A stretch of DNA of 64,000 bases from Paraglaciecola arctica BSs20135 (GCF_000314995.1 NZ_BAEO01000067.1:22751-86750), one strand, 5' to 3'. Positions 27,756 through 38,071 are shown, counted from the first letter of the stretch. Notes: a model not told the origin generated them from the letters alone. Numbers and translations: made by a program.

Positions 27756-28235
27756 TTATAGATTAACTACTTTTACACTTCCAACCACCACGGAACCACC
27801 ACTTTCAGTTCGTAATTGTAAGAAGGACTGAGATGTTAGAATTTGTCCTGCTATTAGCAAGGTTCCTGTCGTTAAACTGGTAATTTGTTCTGCATTAAAC
27901 TTAGAACTACCACTATGCACAGATTTACTACTAGTGTTGTTATCTACATAAACTTGAAAATTATTGTCAGCATCACTGACGCTGATTATTTCAATCTCCA
28001 CATTATATGCTTGTCTTAAATCCAGTACTCCTCACCTTCCAATATCATCGCCGGAAGCATCAGTACCAACTAATGCATCTCCTAAAGAAAATCGAGCGTT
28101 GGTCATAGTTCACTCAACATCAGCGATAGAGATACCACTGCCACCACCAGTATCAGCATATAGCGGGCTAGACGTGTCGTCAGACAAACTTATGTATACA
28201 GCACCACCTGTAATATCAATGTTTCATGTTTTATA
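27756..28235 (-). pseudogene. Relic C-terminal domain in the CE8 reading frame, interrupted only by TGA
   Basis: After the CE8 stop (TGA at 28236-28238) the same frame continues to a TAA at 27756 with only three more stops, all TGA (28224, 28110, 28032). The translated text is clearly protein-like: NIDITGGAVYISLSDDTSSP, ADTGGGSGISIADVE, TMTNARFSLGD, VLDLRQAYNVEIEIISVSD. At each TGA a Trp would fit, for example VE-W-TMTNARFSLGD and GR-W-GVLDLRQ. It looks like a beta-rich secreted accessory domain, possibly from a pectate lyase, that has lost its catalytic part. The last 81 codons (27756-28001) are open from a GTG. CE8 itself is already full length without it. Confidence 0.6.
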
Positions 28236-29372
28236 TCACTCTTTATTTATGCCAACTTCAGGAGACTTATTTCCCCATTCTGCGATCATTTTATTTGGAT
28301 CATAACGTTTAACACTTTGCTTGGTTAATTGAGGACGTTGTGGGTTGATGGGTGCGCCAGGACCACGACTGTTGTACTCAAAAAAGCGCGCTTCGGTTAG
28401 AGGATTGAACTGTTTACGACTACCATCTTTACTTGTACCTCCCATACTGACCCACCCAACGGTGGAAATGTGCGCATCCATAAAAGTATCAATGAATACC
28501 GATTTACCCACTGCAAAAGGATTGGCGTATCGACCGTCGCTAAAGGTAGTAGTAGGATGCCAAGGACGACCTAAAGGTACCGAGTTATCTGGCACCCCAC
28601 CTTCTCTGAGTAAACGGCAACGTATAAAAGTTAAGCCGTATTCATTTTCAATCAGAGTACTAGGCGCAGTAATATAACCAGTTATTTTTTTAGGTTGCAT
28701 ACGAGCTCTAGAAATAATGTCTACCCCTTCAAAAAGCGCGTTACCATTGCCAAAAATAAAATCGACATGGCCATGAATTTCTCCTCCTTTAAAATAACTA
28801 CGCCCACCTTGAACATAAAGGGTATCTTGATAACCCAGAAGACGAATTTGATTAAACACACTTCTGTCTGTTAGTTGGCTTACCTTCAAAGCGACCGCTT
28901 GTTCACCGTTCACTTTATCAGAATCAACCTTATCCAATAGTTCATTAGCCGGGTAATCAAAACTATTTTCGATTGTTAGATGACTTAAGGTTACATCTTT
29001 AGCATTCACTTCTAAGGTGGCTGTACGAAACGTCCCCCAAGTTTCATCACTATCTGCAGATACTTTTTGTCCTGCATATCGACCATATATAATCCGAGTA
29101 TTCTCCATACCCGCACCAACAAGAGTGAGGTTTGCACGGTCAATTATCACTCGCTCATAATAATCACCGGGGTAAACAGCAATTCGCCAACTTTGCTCAT
29201 TTTGAGGTGCTGCATCTAATGCTTGCTGCACGCTAGCATAGACAGGTAAGTCCGAATGAACGCGCTTACTACTAACAATGGCATTCACATTCAACAAATT
29301 AATAGCGGTTGTCGACTTACATGCAGTCAAACTAAAGATTAGCCATACACCAATGCACAAGATCCTAACCAT
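28236..29372 (-). CDS. Pectin methylesterase, CE8 family, lipoprotein
   Basis: A 378-residue pectinesterase with a lipoprotein signal (lipobox LTAC, Cys18). It removes methyl esters from homogalacturonan. CE8 motifs seen are RIAVYPGDYYERV, the oxyanion Gln in LLGYQDTLYVQGG, catalytic Asp in VDFIFGNGNALFEG and GRPWHP. Its start overlaps the end of the GH28 gene by eight bases, so translation is coupled. It is the last gene of the leftward pectin operon. The frame continues beyond its stop into a relic domain. Confidence 0.93.
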   Translation of the reverse strand: MVRILCIGVWLIFSLTACKSTTAINLLNVNAIVSSKRVHSDLPVYASVQQALDAAPQNEQSWRIAVYPGDYYERVIIDRANLTLVGAGMENTRIIYGRYAGQKVSADSDETWGTFRTATLEVNAKDVTLSHLTIENSFDYPANELLDKVDSDKVNGEQAVALKVSQLTDRSVFNQIRLLGYQDTLYVQGGRSYFKGGEIHGHVDFIFGNGNALFEGVDIISRARMQPKKITGYITAPSTLIENEYGLTFIRCRLLREGGVPDNSVPLGRPWHPTTTFSDGRYANPFAVGKSVFIDTFMDAHISTVGWVSMGGTSKDGSRKQFNPLTEARFFEYNSRGPGAPINPQRPQLTKQSVKRYDPNKMIAEWGNKSPEVGINKE

Positions 29373-30798
29373 TGGTAATAAGCACTTTCTTACCGTTAAT
29401 CATGATATTTTCTTGCTTGATGGTCGCAACATTTTCGATGATAGAAGCTTTATCTACTTTCAAAATGGTTAAATTTTTAATACTTACACCGGTAATAGGT
29501 GTATGCGGATAACCTCTTAGTGAAAACGCACGTGTGGCATGTTCAACATAAAGATTTTCAATATTGATATCTTCCAACACTGGGGTAAATTTACCTACAT
29601 CCCCTTCTTCATAATAAAAATTTATCACCACAGCTTCTTTCACTTGGCCTATTCGAATATCACGATAATTGAGATTTTTTAAGTGCCCCCCTCGAATAGA
29701 GTTGGTTTTGATACGAATTCCCCGGTCAAGATCAGGACTGCTCATTTCACAATTTTGAGCATATAAATTACGTACTCCACCTGATATCTCACTGCCAATG
29801 ACTACACCACCATGACCCGATCGCATTTGGCAATTATTGATAAGGATATTTTCGCAAGGTTGCCCCACTCGACGACCGTCAGCATTTCGGCCTGATTTTA
29901 TAGCAATGCAATCATCCCCAGTGTCAAAGATACAATTTTCAATTAACACATCGGTACAGGCTTCAGGATCACATCCGTCAGAATTTGGCCCATGACTGTC
30001 ACAATGTATATTTCTTACCGTCACATTTTTACATAACACCGGATTCACCAACCAAAAAGGTGAATTTTTTATAGTGACACCTTCAATTAATACATTAATA
30101 CAGGCATAAGGCTGAATAAAAGGTGGGCGTAGATAGTTATTTTTAAATACTCGTTGCGCTACAGGTAACTCTTGTTCGGCCATTTCACGTAATACATCAC
30201 GAGTGAACTTTTGATTTTCTATCGGGTCATCGCCCCAAGTAGATTTTTTCCATGGACCTTTCCAAGGCCACCAATGTTGTTCACTGCCCCCGCCTTCAAG
30301 GATCCCTTTGCCAGTAATCGCTACGTTAGTCTTTTTATAGGCATAAATTAATGGCGAAAGGCCCATTAATTCTGTGCCTTCCCAGCGGGTAAATACATAG
30401 GGTTTATAACGCTCTGGCTCGGGATAAAAGTGCAGTACCGCGCCTTTAGCAATATGAAAATTAATATTAGATTCTAAGTGAACGGGGCCAGTATAAAACT
30501 CACCAGCGGGCACAACAACAGTCCCACCACCGGCACTAACTACCTTAGCAATAGTTTGCCGAATAGCTTCAGAACTATCATTTTCAAAGCCAGGTTTAGC
30601 CCCAAGTTCTGTAATACTCATGGCATAATCAGGAAACGATGGTGCGATAATTCTATTTCGTATCGCTAAAGCTTGACCTTGATAGGTGTATTTGGCGTTA
30701 GCTAGATTAAGCGTTTTACATCCACTAAAACTAGCTATCCCCACTACAGCTGCACTTTGGCCAAACAACTTTAAACATGCTCTTCTGTCTATATTCAT
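29365..30798 (-). CDS. Polygalacturonase, GH28 family
   Basis: A 477-residue GH28 beta-helix hydrolase for polygalacturonic acid or rhamnogalacturonan. Catalytic motifs are NSDGCDPEACTDV, DTGDDCIAIKSG, SGHGGVVIGSE and RGIRIKTNS. The N-terminus has a twin-arginine-like start (DRRACLKLFGQ) and a Cys after SFSG that may be lipidated, so export through Tat is possible. It overlaps CE8 downstream and follows GH43 by 71 bases. The substrate is inferred from the operon. Confidence 0.93.
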   Translation of the reverse strand: MNIDRRACLKLFGQSAAVVGIASFSGCKTLNLANAKYTYQGQALAIRNRIIAPSFPDYAMSITELGAKPGFENDSSEAIRQTIAKVVSAGGGTVVVPAGEFYTGPVHLESNINFHIAKGAVLHFYPEPERYKPYVFTRWEGTELMGLSPLIYAYKKTNVAITGKGILEGGGSEQHWWPWKGPWKKSTWGDDPIENQKFTRDVLREMAEQELPVAQRVFKNNYLRPPFIQPYACINVLIEGVTIKNSPFWLVNPVLCKNVTVRNIHCDSHGPNSDGCDPEACTDVLIENCIFDTGDDCIAIKSGRNADGRRVGQPCENILINNCQMRSGHGGVVIGSEISGGVRNLYAQNCEMSSPDLDRGIRIKTNSIRGGHLKNLNYRDIRIGQVKEAVVINFYYEEGDVGKFTPVLEDINIENLYVEHATRAFSLRGYPHTPITGVSIKNLTILKVDKASIIENVATIKQENIMINGKKVLITNG

Positions 30799-30869
30799 TT
30801 AATTTCCTACAAATCTAATTTTTAAAAAGGCGACTAAAAACAGGCTTTTATACTCTGGATTCAAATTAT

Positions 30870-32558
30870 TTAGCGTCTAGGGAGTGGTGAAAAACGAATA
30901 TAGTCTATATCTAAATAGGTCCCACTATTCGACGTAGTAGACACACTAAACAGTCCTACTTTTACACCAACCCAACGCCCCCGAACAGCATTGAAATGTT
31001 CGCCTATTACTTTATAACGCCCGCTTGAATCAGTTCGATAACTAAATACAACGGTTGCATCAGCGTTCATTATGTATCGTAGTTCTAGTGTAGCCCCATC
31101 AATTGGCCCATAATCATGAACCGACTCATTACAACCTTTACGCGCGCCTGTACAACTGACATAAACAAGATGGGGTTTACCTTCAATAGGTTTAATTCCG
31201 ATCCACGAATAATTTTCACCAAACACTAGTAAACCGCCTTCAGCTTTTTCAGACGAGTTAGCCAAATCTACTTGGGTTATCACTTCGTAAGTTAAGGCTG
31301 GATTTTTCTGTAGTAATAAAGAAGGTGTCATCCATAAATTATCACCTGTGGTATTAATTTTAGGTTGGCCGAACAAACGTAACTTGCCAGAGCTAGCTGT
31401 TAAAGAATACCAATCCTCTTTGTAATTCGCATTCCACTGCCACTGAATGCCCAACTTGTCTAAGTCAAATTCGTCAGAAGTAGGCTGACGTTTAATTTTG
31501 CCAGCGTTATCAGTAGCAGGCTTTAGATGGGTATAAACTGGCTGCCCTACCCCATCACCATCGGCATCATCACCAATCACCGGCCAATCATTTATCCACT
31601 TAACAGGCTGTAAATGCAAAACTCGTCCATAAGCCTTTCTGGATTGAAAGTGAATAAACCAATCTTCATTTTTTTCTGTGTGGATCCAAGATCCTTGATG
31701 CGGTCCGTTTATCAATGAAGATTCTTGTGCCATGACTATTTTTGTTTCGTATGGCCCCTTTATATTTTTCGCCCTAAAGACCGTTTTCCAGCCAGTTTCT
31801 ACGCCCCCCGCAGGGGCAAAAATATAATAATAACCATTACGTTTATAAAACTTAGGCCCCTCAACAGTCCGATAGCCAGGTAACGAATGACCGTCGATAA
31901 TATGTTCATAGTCATCACTCACCCAGCTCACGTCTTTGGCCATTTGTCTTAAACTCAAGACATTATTAAACCCTGCGCGGCTTTTAGCCCAAGCATGTAA
32001 CAGCCAAGCTTGCCCATCGCCATCCCATAAAGGTGTAGGATCAATAAGGCCTTTCCCAGCAAGAATAAGTTTAGGTTTTGACCATTCTTTTGCGGGATCA
32101 GTTGCGGTAACCACATAAATACCAAAATCTGGATCAGGATAAAAAATCCAAAATTTATCATCGTGAAAACGAATGTTAGGCGCCCAAACGCCATTACCAT
32201 GCTGGGGTATTTCAAATACCTCCAAAGGCACCTGTTGAGGTAAGGCGTAGTTAATTAATTGCCAATTAACTAAATCAGTGGAATGTAAAATTGGCAATCC
32301 GGGAGCAGCATTAAAACTAGATGCCGTCATATAATAACCACCCCCTACCCTCACTACATCTGGGTCGGAATAATCAATATGTAGAATAGGATTCTGGTAA
32401 TTTCCGTCACCTAAATCTGACTCCCAGAGTAGTTGACTAATACCTTTTTGAGTCGCAACGGATAAATTTTCTTGATCTTTATTTAACCTTGGCTGACACC
32501 CTAACAATAAAACAGCACTCAAACAGAGCGCTGTAATATTAGTCAACGGTAAGATCAC
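30870..32558 (-). CDS. GH43-family glycosidase, lipoprotein
   Basis: A 562-residue five-bladed beta-propeller glycosidase, probably releasing arabinose or galactose side chains of pectin. The lipobox is LLGC (Cys21). The catalytic triad matches GH43: Asp in DYSDPDVVR (about residue 65), a pKa-modulating Asp in LIDPTPLWDGDG and Glu in VEGPKFYKR. The C-terminal part (about 370-560) is a beta-sandwich module typical of these enzymes. It begins with GTG inside the GH105 stop (TAGTG overlap), so it is translationally coupled. Confidence 0.9.
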   Translation of the reverse strand: MILPLTNITALCLSAVLLLGCQPRLNKDQENLSVATQKGISQLLWESDLGDGNYQNPILHIDYSDPDVVRVGGGYYMTASSFNAAPGLPILHSTDLVNWQLINYALPQQVPLEVFEIPQHGNGVWAPNIRFHDDKFWIFYPDPDFGIYVVTATDPAKEWSKPKLILAGKGLIDPTPLWDGDGQAWLLHAWAKSRAGFNNVLSLRQMAKDVSWVSDDYEHIIDGHSLPGYRTVEGPKFYKRNGYYYIFAPAGGVETGWKTVFRAKNIKGPYETKIVMAQESSLINGPHQGSWIHTEKNEDWFIHFQSRKAYGRVLHLQPVKWINDWPVIGDDADGDGVGQPVYTHLKPATDNAGKIKRQPTSDEFDLDKLGIQWQWNANYKEDWYSLTASSGKLRLFGQPKINTTGDNLWMTPSLLLQKNPALTYEVITQVDLANSSEKAEGGLLVFGENYSWIGIKPIEGKPHLVYVSCTGARKGCNESVHDYGPIDGATLELRYIMNADATVVFSYRTDSSGRYKVIGEHFNAVRGRWVGVKVGLFSVSTTSNSGTYLDIDYIRFSPLPRR

Positions 32559-33760
32559 TATTTATCAAGTTCCAATGCGGCCAACATAAACGGACCAACA
32601 CCTTTAGCGTCATTTGCTCTGATTGGCTCAGAGATATAATAATCAAAGGTACCATCCCTGAAGGGATTGCCACCAAGACCCGCTACCGCGCAGACCTTGT
32701 TAAGTGTAATAGCGTTGGTTTTAGGATCAACACCTATAAAATGATCTTGAATTGCTGCAAAACCTTTTTCTGCATAAATACGATAAGAAGCAGGCAATAC
32801 CTTTAGGTTGACACCTTTTGCAATAGCATAAGTCAACATAGCGGTTGATGATGCTTCTAGATAATTACCTTCACGTTTACCCAAGTCGACAACTTGGTAC
32901 CAAGCGCCTGATACATCTTGGTATTTAACGGTTTGTGTAATGAAGTTATTAAAACGCTCTGACAACCATTGATACTTGTCGTCATGTGCAGGCAATATCG
33001 CTAATACGTCAGCAAAAGCCATGGCATACCAACCTAAAGCACGGCCCCAATGATGGTCTGACAAACCCGTTTTAGGGTCCGCCCATTTCATATCACGTGA
33101 TTCATCCCATCCATGGCGAGGTAAACCGGTGTCCGTGGTGTATAGATGTTTTTCGATCAACTCAAATTGTAAATATACATCTGCCAATTCTTCAGGTTTA
33201 CCAAAACGCATAATGTACTCTGCATAAAAAGGAGCGCCCATATATAAACCATCCAACCACATTTGTGATGGATAGCGCAGTTTATGCCAAAATCCTCCTT
33301 CGCTGGTGCGAGGATGATCTTTTAATTGAGTTCTTAGGGTGTTCGCTGCAGTTAAATATCGAGTATCTGCGGTTTCATCATATAAAAAGAACAACACCTT
33401 TCCGGCATTTATCATATCTATATTGTAGTTTTTAATATCGTAGGTTTTGATGTTGCCGTCTTCGGAAATCAAGGTGTCATAATAGTTTTTGATATAGCTG
33501 AAATAACGTTGTTCTTTAGTTTTTGCATACAACTTTGAAAAGGCAAGTAAGTTCAAACCATGCACATAGTCCCACTTAGGTTTATCTTTCCAATCGATCA
33601 TATAGGCTTTGGGGAAACGTAGCATTTCTGATTCTGCCATCCTAATAGAATAAGGCGCTGTATTATCCAATGCTGATGATGTGTCCTGTGCCATCACCCG
33701 AGCGAAAATCGTGGCAGTGAGCGTGATATACACCAAAAACAAAATAACCTTTTTAAACAT
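32558..33760 (-). CDS. Unsaturated rhamnogalacturonyl/galacturonyl hydrolase, GH105
   Basis: A 400-residue alpha/alpha-barrel enzyme with a signal peptide (ILFLVYITLTATIFARVMAQ). It cleaves the unsaturated uronic acid at the ends of lyase products. Catalytic Asp residues are in MWLDGLYMG and HGWDESRD; WGRALGWYAMA is also a family signature. It is the first gene of the operon GH105-GH43-GH28-CE8. A LacI-type operator (33795-33810) lies 34 bases before its start. Confidence 0.92.
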   Translation of the reverse strand: MFKKVILFLVYITLTATIFARVMAQDTSSALDNTAPYSIRMAESEMLRFPKAYMIDWKDKPKWDYVHGLNLLAFSKLYAKTKEQRYFSYIKNYYDTLISEDGNIKTYDIKNYNIDMINAGKVLFFLYDETADTRYLTAANTLRTQLKDHPRTSEGGFWHKLRYPSQMWLDGLYMGAPFYAEYIMRFGKPEELADVYLQFELIEKHLYTTDTGLPRHGWDESRDMKWADPKTGLSDHHWGRALGWYAMAFADVLAILPAHDDKYQWLSERFNNFITQTVKYQDVSGAWYQVVDLGKREGNYLEASSTAMLTYAIAKGVNLKVLPASYRIYAEKGFAAIQDHFIGVDPKTNAITLNKVCAVAGLGGNPFRDGTFDYYISEPIRANDAKGVGPFMLAALELDK

Positions 33761-33794
33761 GATAAACCTCTATGAGTTAACAAAATAAATAACT

Positions 33795-33810
33795 ATGCTA
33801 CCGGTGGCAT
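33795..33810. promoter_or_regulatory. LacI-type operator before GH105 operon
   Basis: ATGCTACCGGTGGCAT is a near-perfect palindrome centred on ACCGGT, shared with three other sites in the locus. It lies close to the start of the GH105 operon, consistent with repression by the local LacI-family regulator. Confidence 0.75.
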
Positions 33811-33995
33811 ATTGACCTAGTAAAAATCAAATGTCAACGTTGAGGCATCAAAATTACGCCAATTTTAGATTTAATTAATAGGTAACCAATCTCTGTAAAA
33901 AACAACAAACACACTCCCTTGAAAGTCAATGCAGCCGCTGTTTGTGAGAAATACATAAGTTAAAAAATTTCTTTCATAAATTGACTATTATGATG

Positions 33996-34024
33996 CAAAA
34001 AACCGCCCCAAAAGGCGGCTTTTA
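33996..34024 (-). terminator. Terminator after the TonB receptor gene
   Basis: On the leftward strand GCCGCC and GGCGGT form a 6-bp stem with a TTTTGG loop, followed by TTTTTT. It lies just after the TonB receptor stop. Confidence 0.7.
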
Positions 34025-34045
34025 TATAGCAATAATAATCAATGA

Positions 34046-36748
34046 TTACATAACGTAACGAGCACCCAGGAACAACTGGCGTCCTGTGTGGTTATACTCA
34101 CGCATAAGATTTAACGTACCGTCACCAGTTGTGTATAAACGTTCATATTCGTCGGTTAAGTTAATCACCTCTAGCGTGAAGGTAATATTCTCATCTAGAT
34201 TATAAAACGCCGACATATCAACGTGAGTTGGCCCTGTCGTGCCGTGTGCAACGTTACCGTTGCTTCCTGAATAATCAGTAATATAGTCATCACGATTGTT
34301 CAAAGACACTCGAATTCCGTAGTCGTCTTTTTCGTAATACACAGTGGCGTTATACGAATTTTCAGACAAACCAGTAATTTCACCGGCAGATACATGTGTG
34401 AAGTTACCTACTACACCAAAACCATCAAATAGTGCAGGTAAGAAGCTTAGTGGTTGTTGATAAATTAATTCAAAACCTTCAACCACAGTACCTTCGCCAT
34501 TAACGGGTACATTATGAATATATGGAATCGTTCTTGGGTCAAGGGCAAGTAATGGATCGTATTGCGCATCTGCATCGATAAATGGTAGATAAGCCGGGTC
34601 AACTAATCGTTCTTCACTCGAGCTAGTAATAAAGGTTTCTATGTCTTTATAGAAGTAGTTCATTGCAATTAAGGCTTCATCATCGAAGTACCACTCAACA
34701 CCCACATCAACGTTGTTCGAAGTAAATGGGTCTAGGAATGGATTGCCCGCACTAACTGTACCATTTACATAAGAAAACGAAGGATTGCCCGGGTTTAAAG
34801 AGCCCAAACTAGGACGCGTCATTGTTTTAGTTAAACCAAGACGTACCACAACATCATCTGTTGCTTCTAAAGCTAAGTTTAAGGCTGGCAAGAAATTTTT
34901 ATAGGCGTTTTTAATACTCACGATATCTGCCTGAATAAAACCACTAGAAGTTGTATCAGTTTCAACGTAACGCATACCAAAATTAGAACGTAATTCCATA
35001 TTTGCAATCTCGTAAACCGAGTTCAATTCAATATAAGCGGCTAATGTTTCTTCTTGAACTTCCCAACTTTGCGCACCACGAGCAACCCAGTCTTTGGTAA
35101 GCAAACTACTTTCAATGGCTGCAAAATCAGCTACGATAAAACGTTCTAGACCACCGTCAAAACCGGTACCAAAATCATCATAGGGCAATAACTCAGTAAA
35201 ACCGACTGCTGAATCCTGATCTGGAAAGCCATTAATTTGCTGTTCGCCGTAACTAACAGTACGGTCATTAAAGGCAAGGCCTGTTTTAAAGGTTACTTCT
35301 TCACCTTGATAAGTTAAGTCAACTTTTGCGGTATCATTTTCACGTAACACATCAGTTGCGCGTAAACGCCCATCACTTAAGTTATAGAAAGTTTCATCAT
35401 TGATATCGTAACCATGGTCAACTACTGGATTGTTTTCATTATTACTGAAATCAAAACTATAGGTATGTGCAGTATCATTGGTCATGTTGTAACGATATTG
35501 CTCAGAACGAGAGTCAGATTCAGCCGTACCGTACATAGCCGTCACTTTTGTTTCGTCATTAATGTTGAACTCGCCCGACAAAACATATTGACTGAAATCT
35601 GTCGAGGAAATCTGCTGACGGCTTTCAATACGTGACTTAATACCATCGTAAGTACCGGCTAATACCTGCTTACCATTAGGATGTACGGTGATAGAAGTCG
35701 GTGTTAGTTCATCAAAAGTACTACGGAACATTTCGAAGAAATTATACATAGTTCGTTCGTTATCAAGAGACGAATGTAAGGTATCTAAGGTAATTAATAC
35801 AGCATCACTTGGCGCATATTGGAATGAACCCGTTACGCCCAAACGGTCTTGCTCGTTACCAAAAAAATCAGGACGGGGTAAACGAGGCGACCATAAACAG
35901 TTAATTGGATCAACGTCAGCACCGTCATCGCTACAACTACCACTAGCTGTGCCTGATACATTTGTACCTGAAGTATCAGCAAATAAACCACCACCATCTT
36001 TCACTGGCGTAGTCCAACGCACTGTACCGTAACCTTCCTGACGTACCGTTCTTTGTGATTGAGAAACAGATAACAAGGCACCAAAGGAATCATCGGCAAA
36101 GGTATTACTAATCATAAAACCAAGTCGCGGATCGTTCTTTTTGGTAATAGTGTTGTAGCCTAGTTGACCAGAAGCCGCTATATGGAAACCAGGATTATCC
36201 ATAGGTTTAGCCGAGTACAAATCAACCGTCCCCGCAATACCACCTTCTTCCATTGAGGCTGTTGATGTTTTTTGAATATCAACACGATTAAATAATTCGG
36301 AAGCAAACACATTGAAATCAAATGCGCGACCACCGTTAACACCACCACCTGAGTCTGTGCCATCTGTGCTTGCGGGTACTTCCATACCATTCAATGTAGT
36401 GCGGGTAAATGAAGGACCTAACCCACGTAATGTAATCTGACGACCTTCACCACCTTCACGTGAAATAGCAACACCTGGTACACGTTGTAAAGATTCAGCG
36501 ATATTCAAATCTGGAAATTTACCAATATCTTCACTTAGAATACTTTCTTTGGCATTAACAGAATGACGTTTGTCAAAAAGAGCGCGGTTTAACGATCCTC
36601 TAAAGCCTTTGATTTCAATAACTTCAGTGTCGTCACTCGCAGCTTCAGTTGCTACCTCTTGCGCCAAAACCGAATGAGAACTGCAGAGTCCTCCTGCCAA
36701 TATCATGCAATGTAAAAGCCTGTCTAATTTAAATTTTGGGTTTCTCAT
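34046..36748 (-). CDS. TonB-dependent outer-membrane receptor, pectin-oligomer type
   Basis: A 900-residue receptor with a signal peptide ending at SVLAQ and an early TonB-box-like DTEVIEIKG. The plug domain follows: LQRVPGVAISREGGEGRQ and LRGLGPSFTRTTLNGMEV. The C-terminus is a 22-strand barrel ending in GRQLFLGARYVM. It should import oligogalacturonides through the outer membrane, an inference from its neighbours. It is monocistronic, with its own LacI-type operator 130 bases upstream and a terminator downstream. Confidence 0.93.
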   Translation of the reverse strand: MRNPKFKLDRLLHCMILAGGLCSSHSVLAQEVATEAASDDTEVIEIKGFRGSLNRALFDKRHSVNAKESILSEDIGKFPDLNIAESLQRVPGVAISREGGEGRQITLRGLGPSFTRTTLNGMEVPASTDGTDSGGGVNGGRAFDFNVFASELFNRVDIQKTSTASMEEGGIAGTVDLYSAKPMDNPGFHIAASGQLGYNTITKKNDPRLGFMISNTFADDSFGALLSVSQSQRTVRQEGYGTVRWTTPVKDGGGLFADTSGTNVSGTASGSCSDDGADVDPINCLWSPRLPRPDFFGNEQDRLGVTGSFQYAPSDAVLITLDTLHSSLDNERTMYNFFEMFRSTFDELTPTSITVHPNGKQVLAGTYDGIKSRIESRQQISSTDFSQYVLSGEFNINDETKVTAMYGTAESDSRSEQYRYNMTNDTAHTYSFDFSNNENNPVVDHGYDINDETFYNLSDGRLRATDVLRENDTAKVDLTYQGEEVTFKTGLAFNDRTVSYGEQQINGFPDQDSAVGFTELLPYDDFGTGFDGGLERFIVADFAAIESSLLTKDWVARGAQSWEVQEETLAAYIELNSVYEIANMELRSNFGMRYVETDTTSSGFIQADIVSIKNAYKNFLPALNLALEATDDVVVRLGLTKTMTRPSLGSLNPGNPSFSYVNGTVSAGNPFLDPFTSNNVDVGVEWYFDDEALIAMNYFYKDIETFITSSSEERLVDPAYLPFIDADAQYDPLLALDPRTIPYIHNVPVNGEGTVVEGFELIYQQPLSFLPALFDGFGVVGNFTHVSAGEITGLSENSYNATVYYEKDDYGIRVSLNNRDDYITDYSGSNGNVAHGTTGPTHVDMSAFYNLDENITFTLEVINLTDEYERLYTTGDGTLNLMREYNHTGRQLFLGARYVM

Positions 36749-37273
36749 AGTGTGTTCCTCTCTGGGTTTCCCATTATCATTTATTGGCAGCGGTAAAAAT
36801 CATAAACCGTGCCCTATTAGTTATACTCACCTTTTAAGCGAATCTCTCATTATATTATTGTAATTAGAGCAGACTTAAATGCTACCGGTGGCACAACGAG
36901 GTAAGAATAGAATGTTACGCATTGATTTGTCAATGGGGTTTTTACATTTCTTAAACAGTTTTGTTACAATGGAATTGAAATAACAACTTATTATTTTACA
37001 TATCAAACAACTGTGCACATGAAATTAAAAAACGATATGATTCAACACCTTAATTGAAATTAACAAGGCTTGAATTTAATCACGTACACATTTCATTACT
37101 TAGTTTTCACTTAAATTACGTTATAATATAAAGATGAAAATTTTTATATTATTTATTCTAAAACCTCACCCAGACGGGATACCGGTAGACACTTACATGT
37201 GGATTGATATAATCCTTAGAAATAAAATGCGTTTATAGACACAGTGTTTATCAATTAAAACGGAGTAATATGG
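36749..37273. other. Divergent intergenic region with operator
   Basis: A 525-base region between the TonB receptor and the CE12 esterase gene. It holds the operator at 36879-36894 and a weaker relative centred on TACCGGT (about 37176-37191) that is 83 bases from the CE12 start. No gene is seen. Confidence 0.5.
36879..36894. promoter_or_regulatory. LacI-type operator before TonB receptor
   Basis: ATGCTACCGGTGGCAC belongs to the same ACCGGT-centred palindrome family as the other three operators of this locus. Confidence 0.72.
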
Positions 37274-38029
37274 ATGAAAAGTTGGCTTTTTCTAGTTAAT
37301 TTGATAGTTATCAGTACAGGGGTATTTGCTCAAGACCCCACTCGCACAACCTTGCATTTAGTCGGGGATTCCACCATGGCCGACAAGCTTAACTTAGCCT
37401 ACCCTGAGCGAGGATGGGGGCAGCTTTTACCCGCATTTATGTCACCTGAATTAGAGATAAAAAACCATGCATCCAATGGTCGAAGTACCCGTAGATTTAT
37501 CGACGAGGGTCGCTGGGGAGTTGTACTATCTGAATTGAAAAAAGGTGACTTTGTGTTAGTTCAATTTGGCCATAATGATCAAAAAAAGACGGATCCTAAA
37601 CGTTACGCTTCTGTAGAAAAAGACTATCCTGAATTCTTGAAACGCTACATCAACGAAATACGTGGTAAAGGTGCAACACCTTTAATAGCTAGCTCTATTT
37701 GTCGTCGCCATTTCACTAAAGAAGGCGTGTTGCAACGTAAATTAATAGATTACGCTCAAGCTGCAAAAACAGTAGCACAAACCAACAATGTCTCTTTCTT
37801 TGATTTAAATCATCAAACTTGTCAGTTTCTTAAACAAATAGGTGAACCTAAAAGCCAACAATATTTCATTCAAGTACCTGAAGATTTATATACGCGTTAT
37901 CCAAACGGTAAAGTCGATAACACACACCTTAATGTTATAGGCGCTGCAAAAGTAGCGCAATTTTTTGTACGGGATTTAATACAGAAGCAACATGCGTTAA
38001 AAGAGTATGTTTACAGGGATTCGTTATAA
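37274..38029 (+). CDS. Rhamnogalacturonan acetylesterase, CE12 (SGNH hydrolase)
   Basis: A 251-residue secreted SGNH esterase (signal ending VFAQ) that removes acetyl groups from pectin. Block I is VGDSTMAD with the nucleophile Ser, block II NHASNGRSTRRF, block III QFGHNDQ and block V DNTHLN with the catalytic His. It is the only rightward gene in the centre of the locus. A degenerate operator may lie about 37176-37191. Confidence 0.92.
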   Translation: MKSWLFLVNLIVISTGVFAQDPTRTTLHLVGDSTMADKLNLAYPERGWGQLLPAFMSPELEIKNHASNGRSTRRFIDEGRWGVVLSELKKGDFVLVQFGHNDQKKTDPKRYASVEKDYPEFLKRYINEIRGKGATPLIASSICRRHFTKEGVLQRKLIDYAQAAKTVAQTNNVSFFDLNHQTCQFLKQIGEPKSQQYFIQVPEDLYTRYPNGKVDNTHLNVIGAAKVAQFFVRDLIQKQHALKEYVYRDSL

Positions 38030-38038
38030 TTTAAATCG

Positions 38039-38071
38039 ATCATCACGCTCAAGATTGTTGAGCGTGATGAT
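38039..38071. terminator. Bidirectional hairpin between CE12 and kdgK
   Basis: ATCATCACGCTCAA pairs perfectly with TTGAGCGTGATGAT around a 5-base loop, between convergent genes. The T-runs are poor, but the position and 14-bp stem make termination likely. Confidence 0.6.

Noticed and set aside
27756..28238. Genetic recoding of TGA as tryptophan in this organism
   Set aside because: Genes throughout the window use TGA as a normal stop, including in ATGA overlaps, so general recoding is excluded; local readthrough or decay remains possible.
37176..37191. Fifth LacI-type operator before the CE12 gene
   Set aside because: Only the TACCGGT core matches; outer positions differ, so it was not listed as a site.
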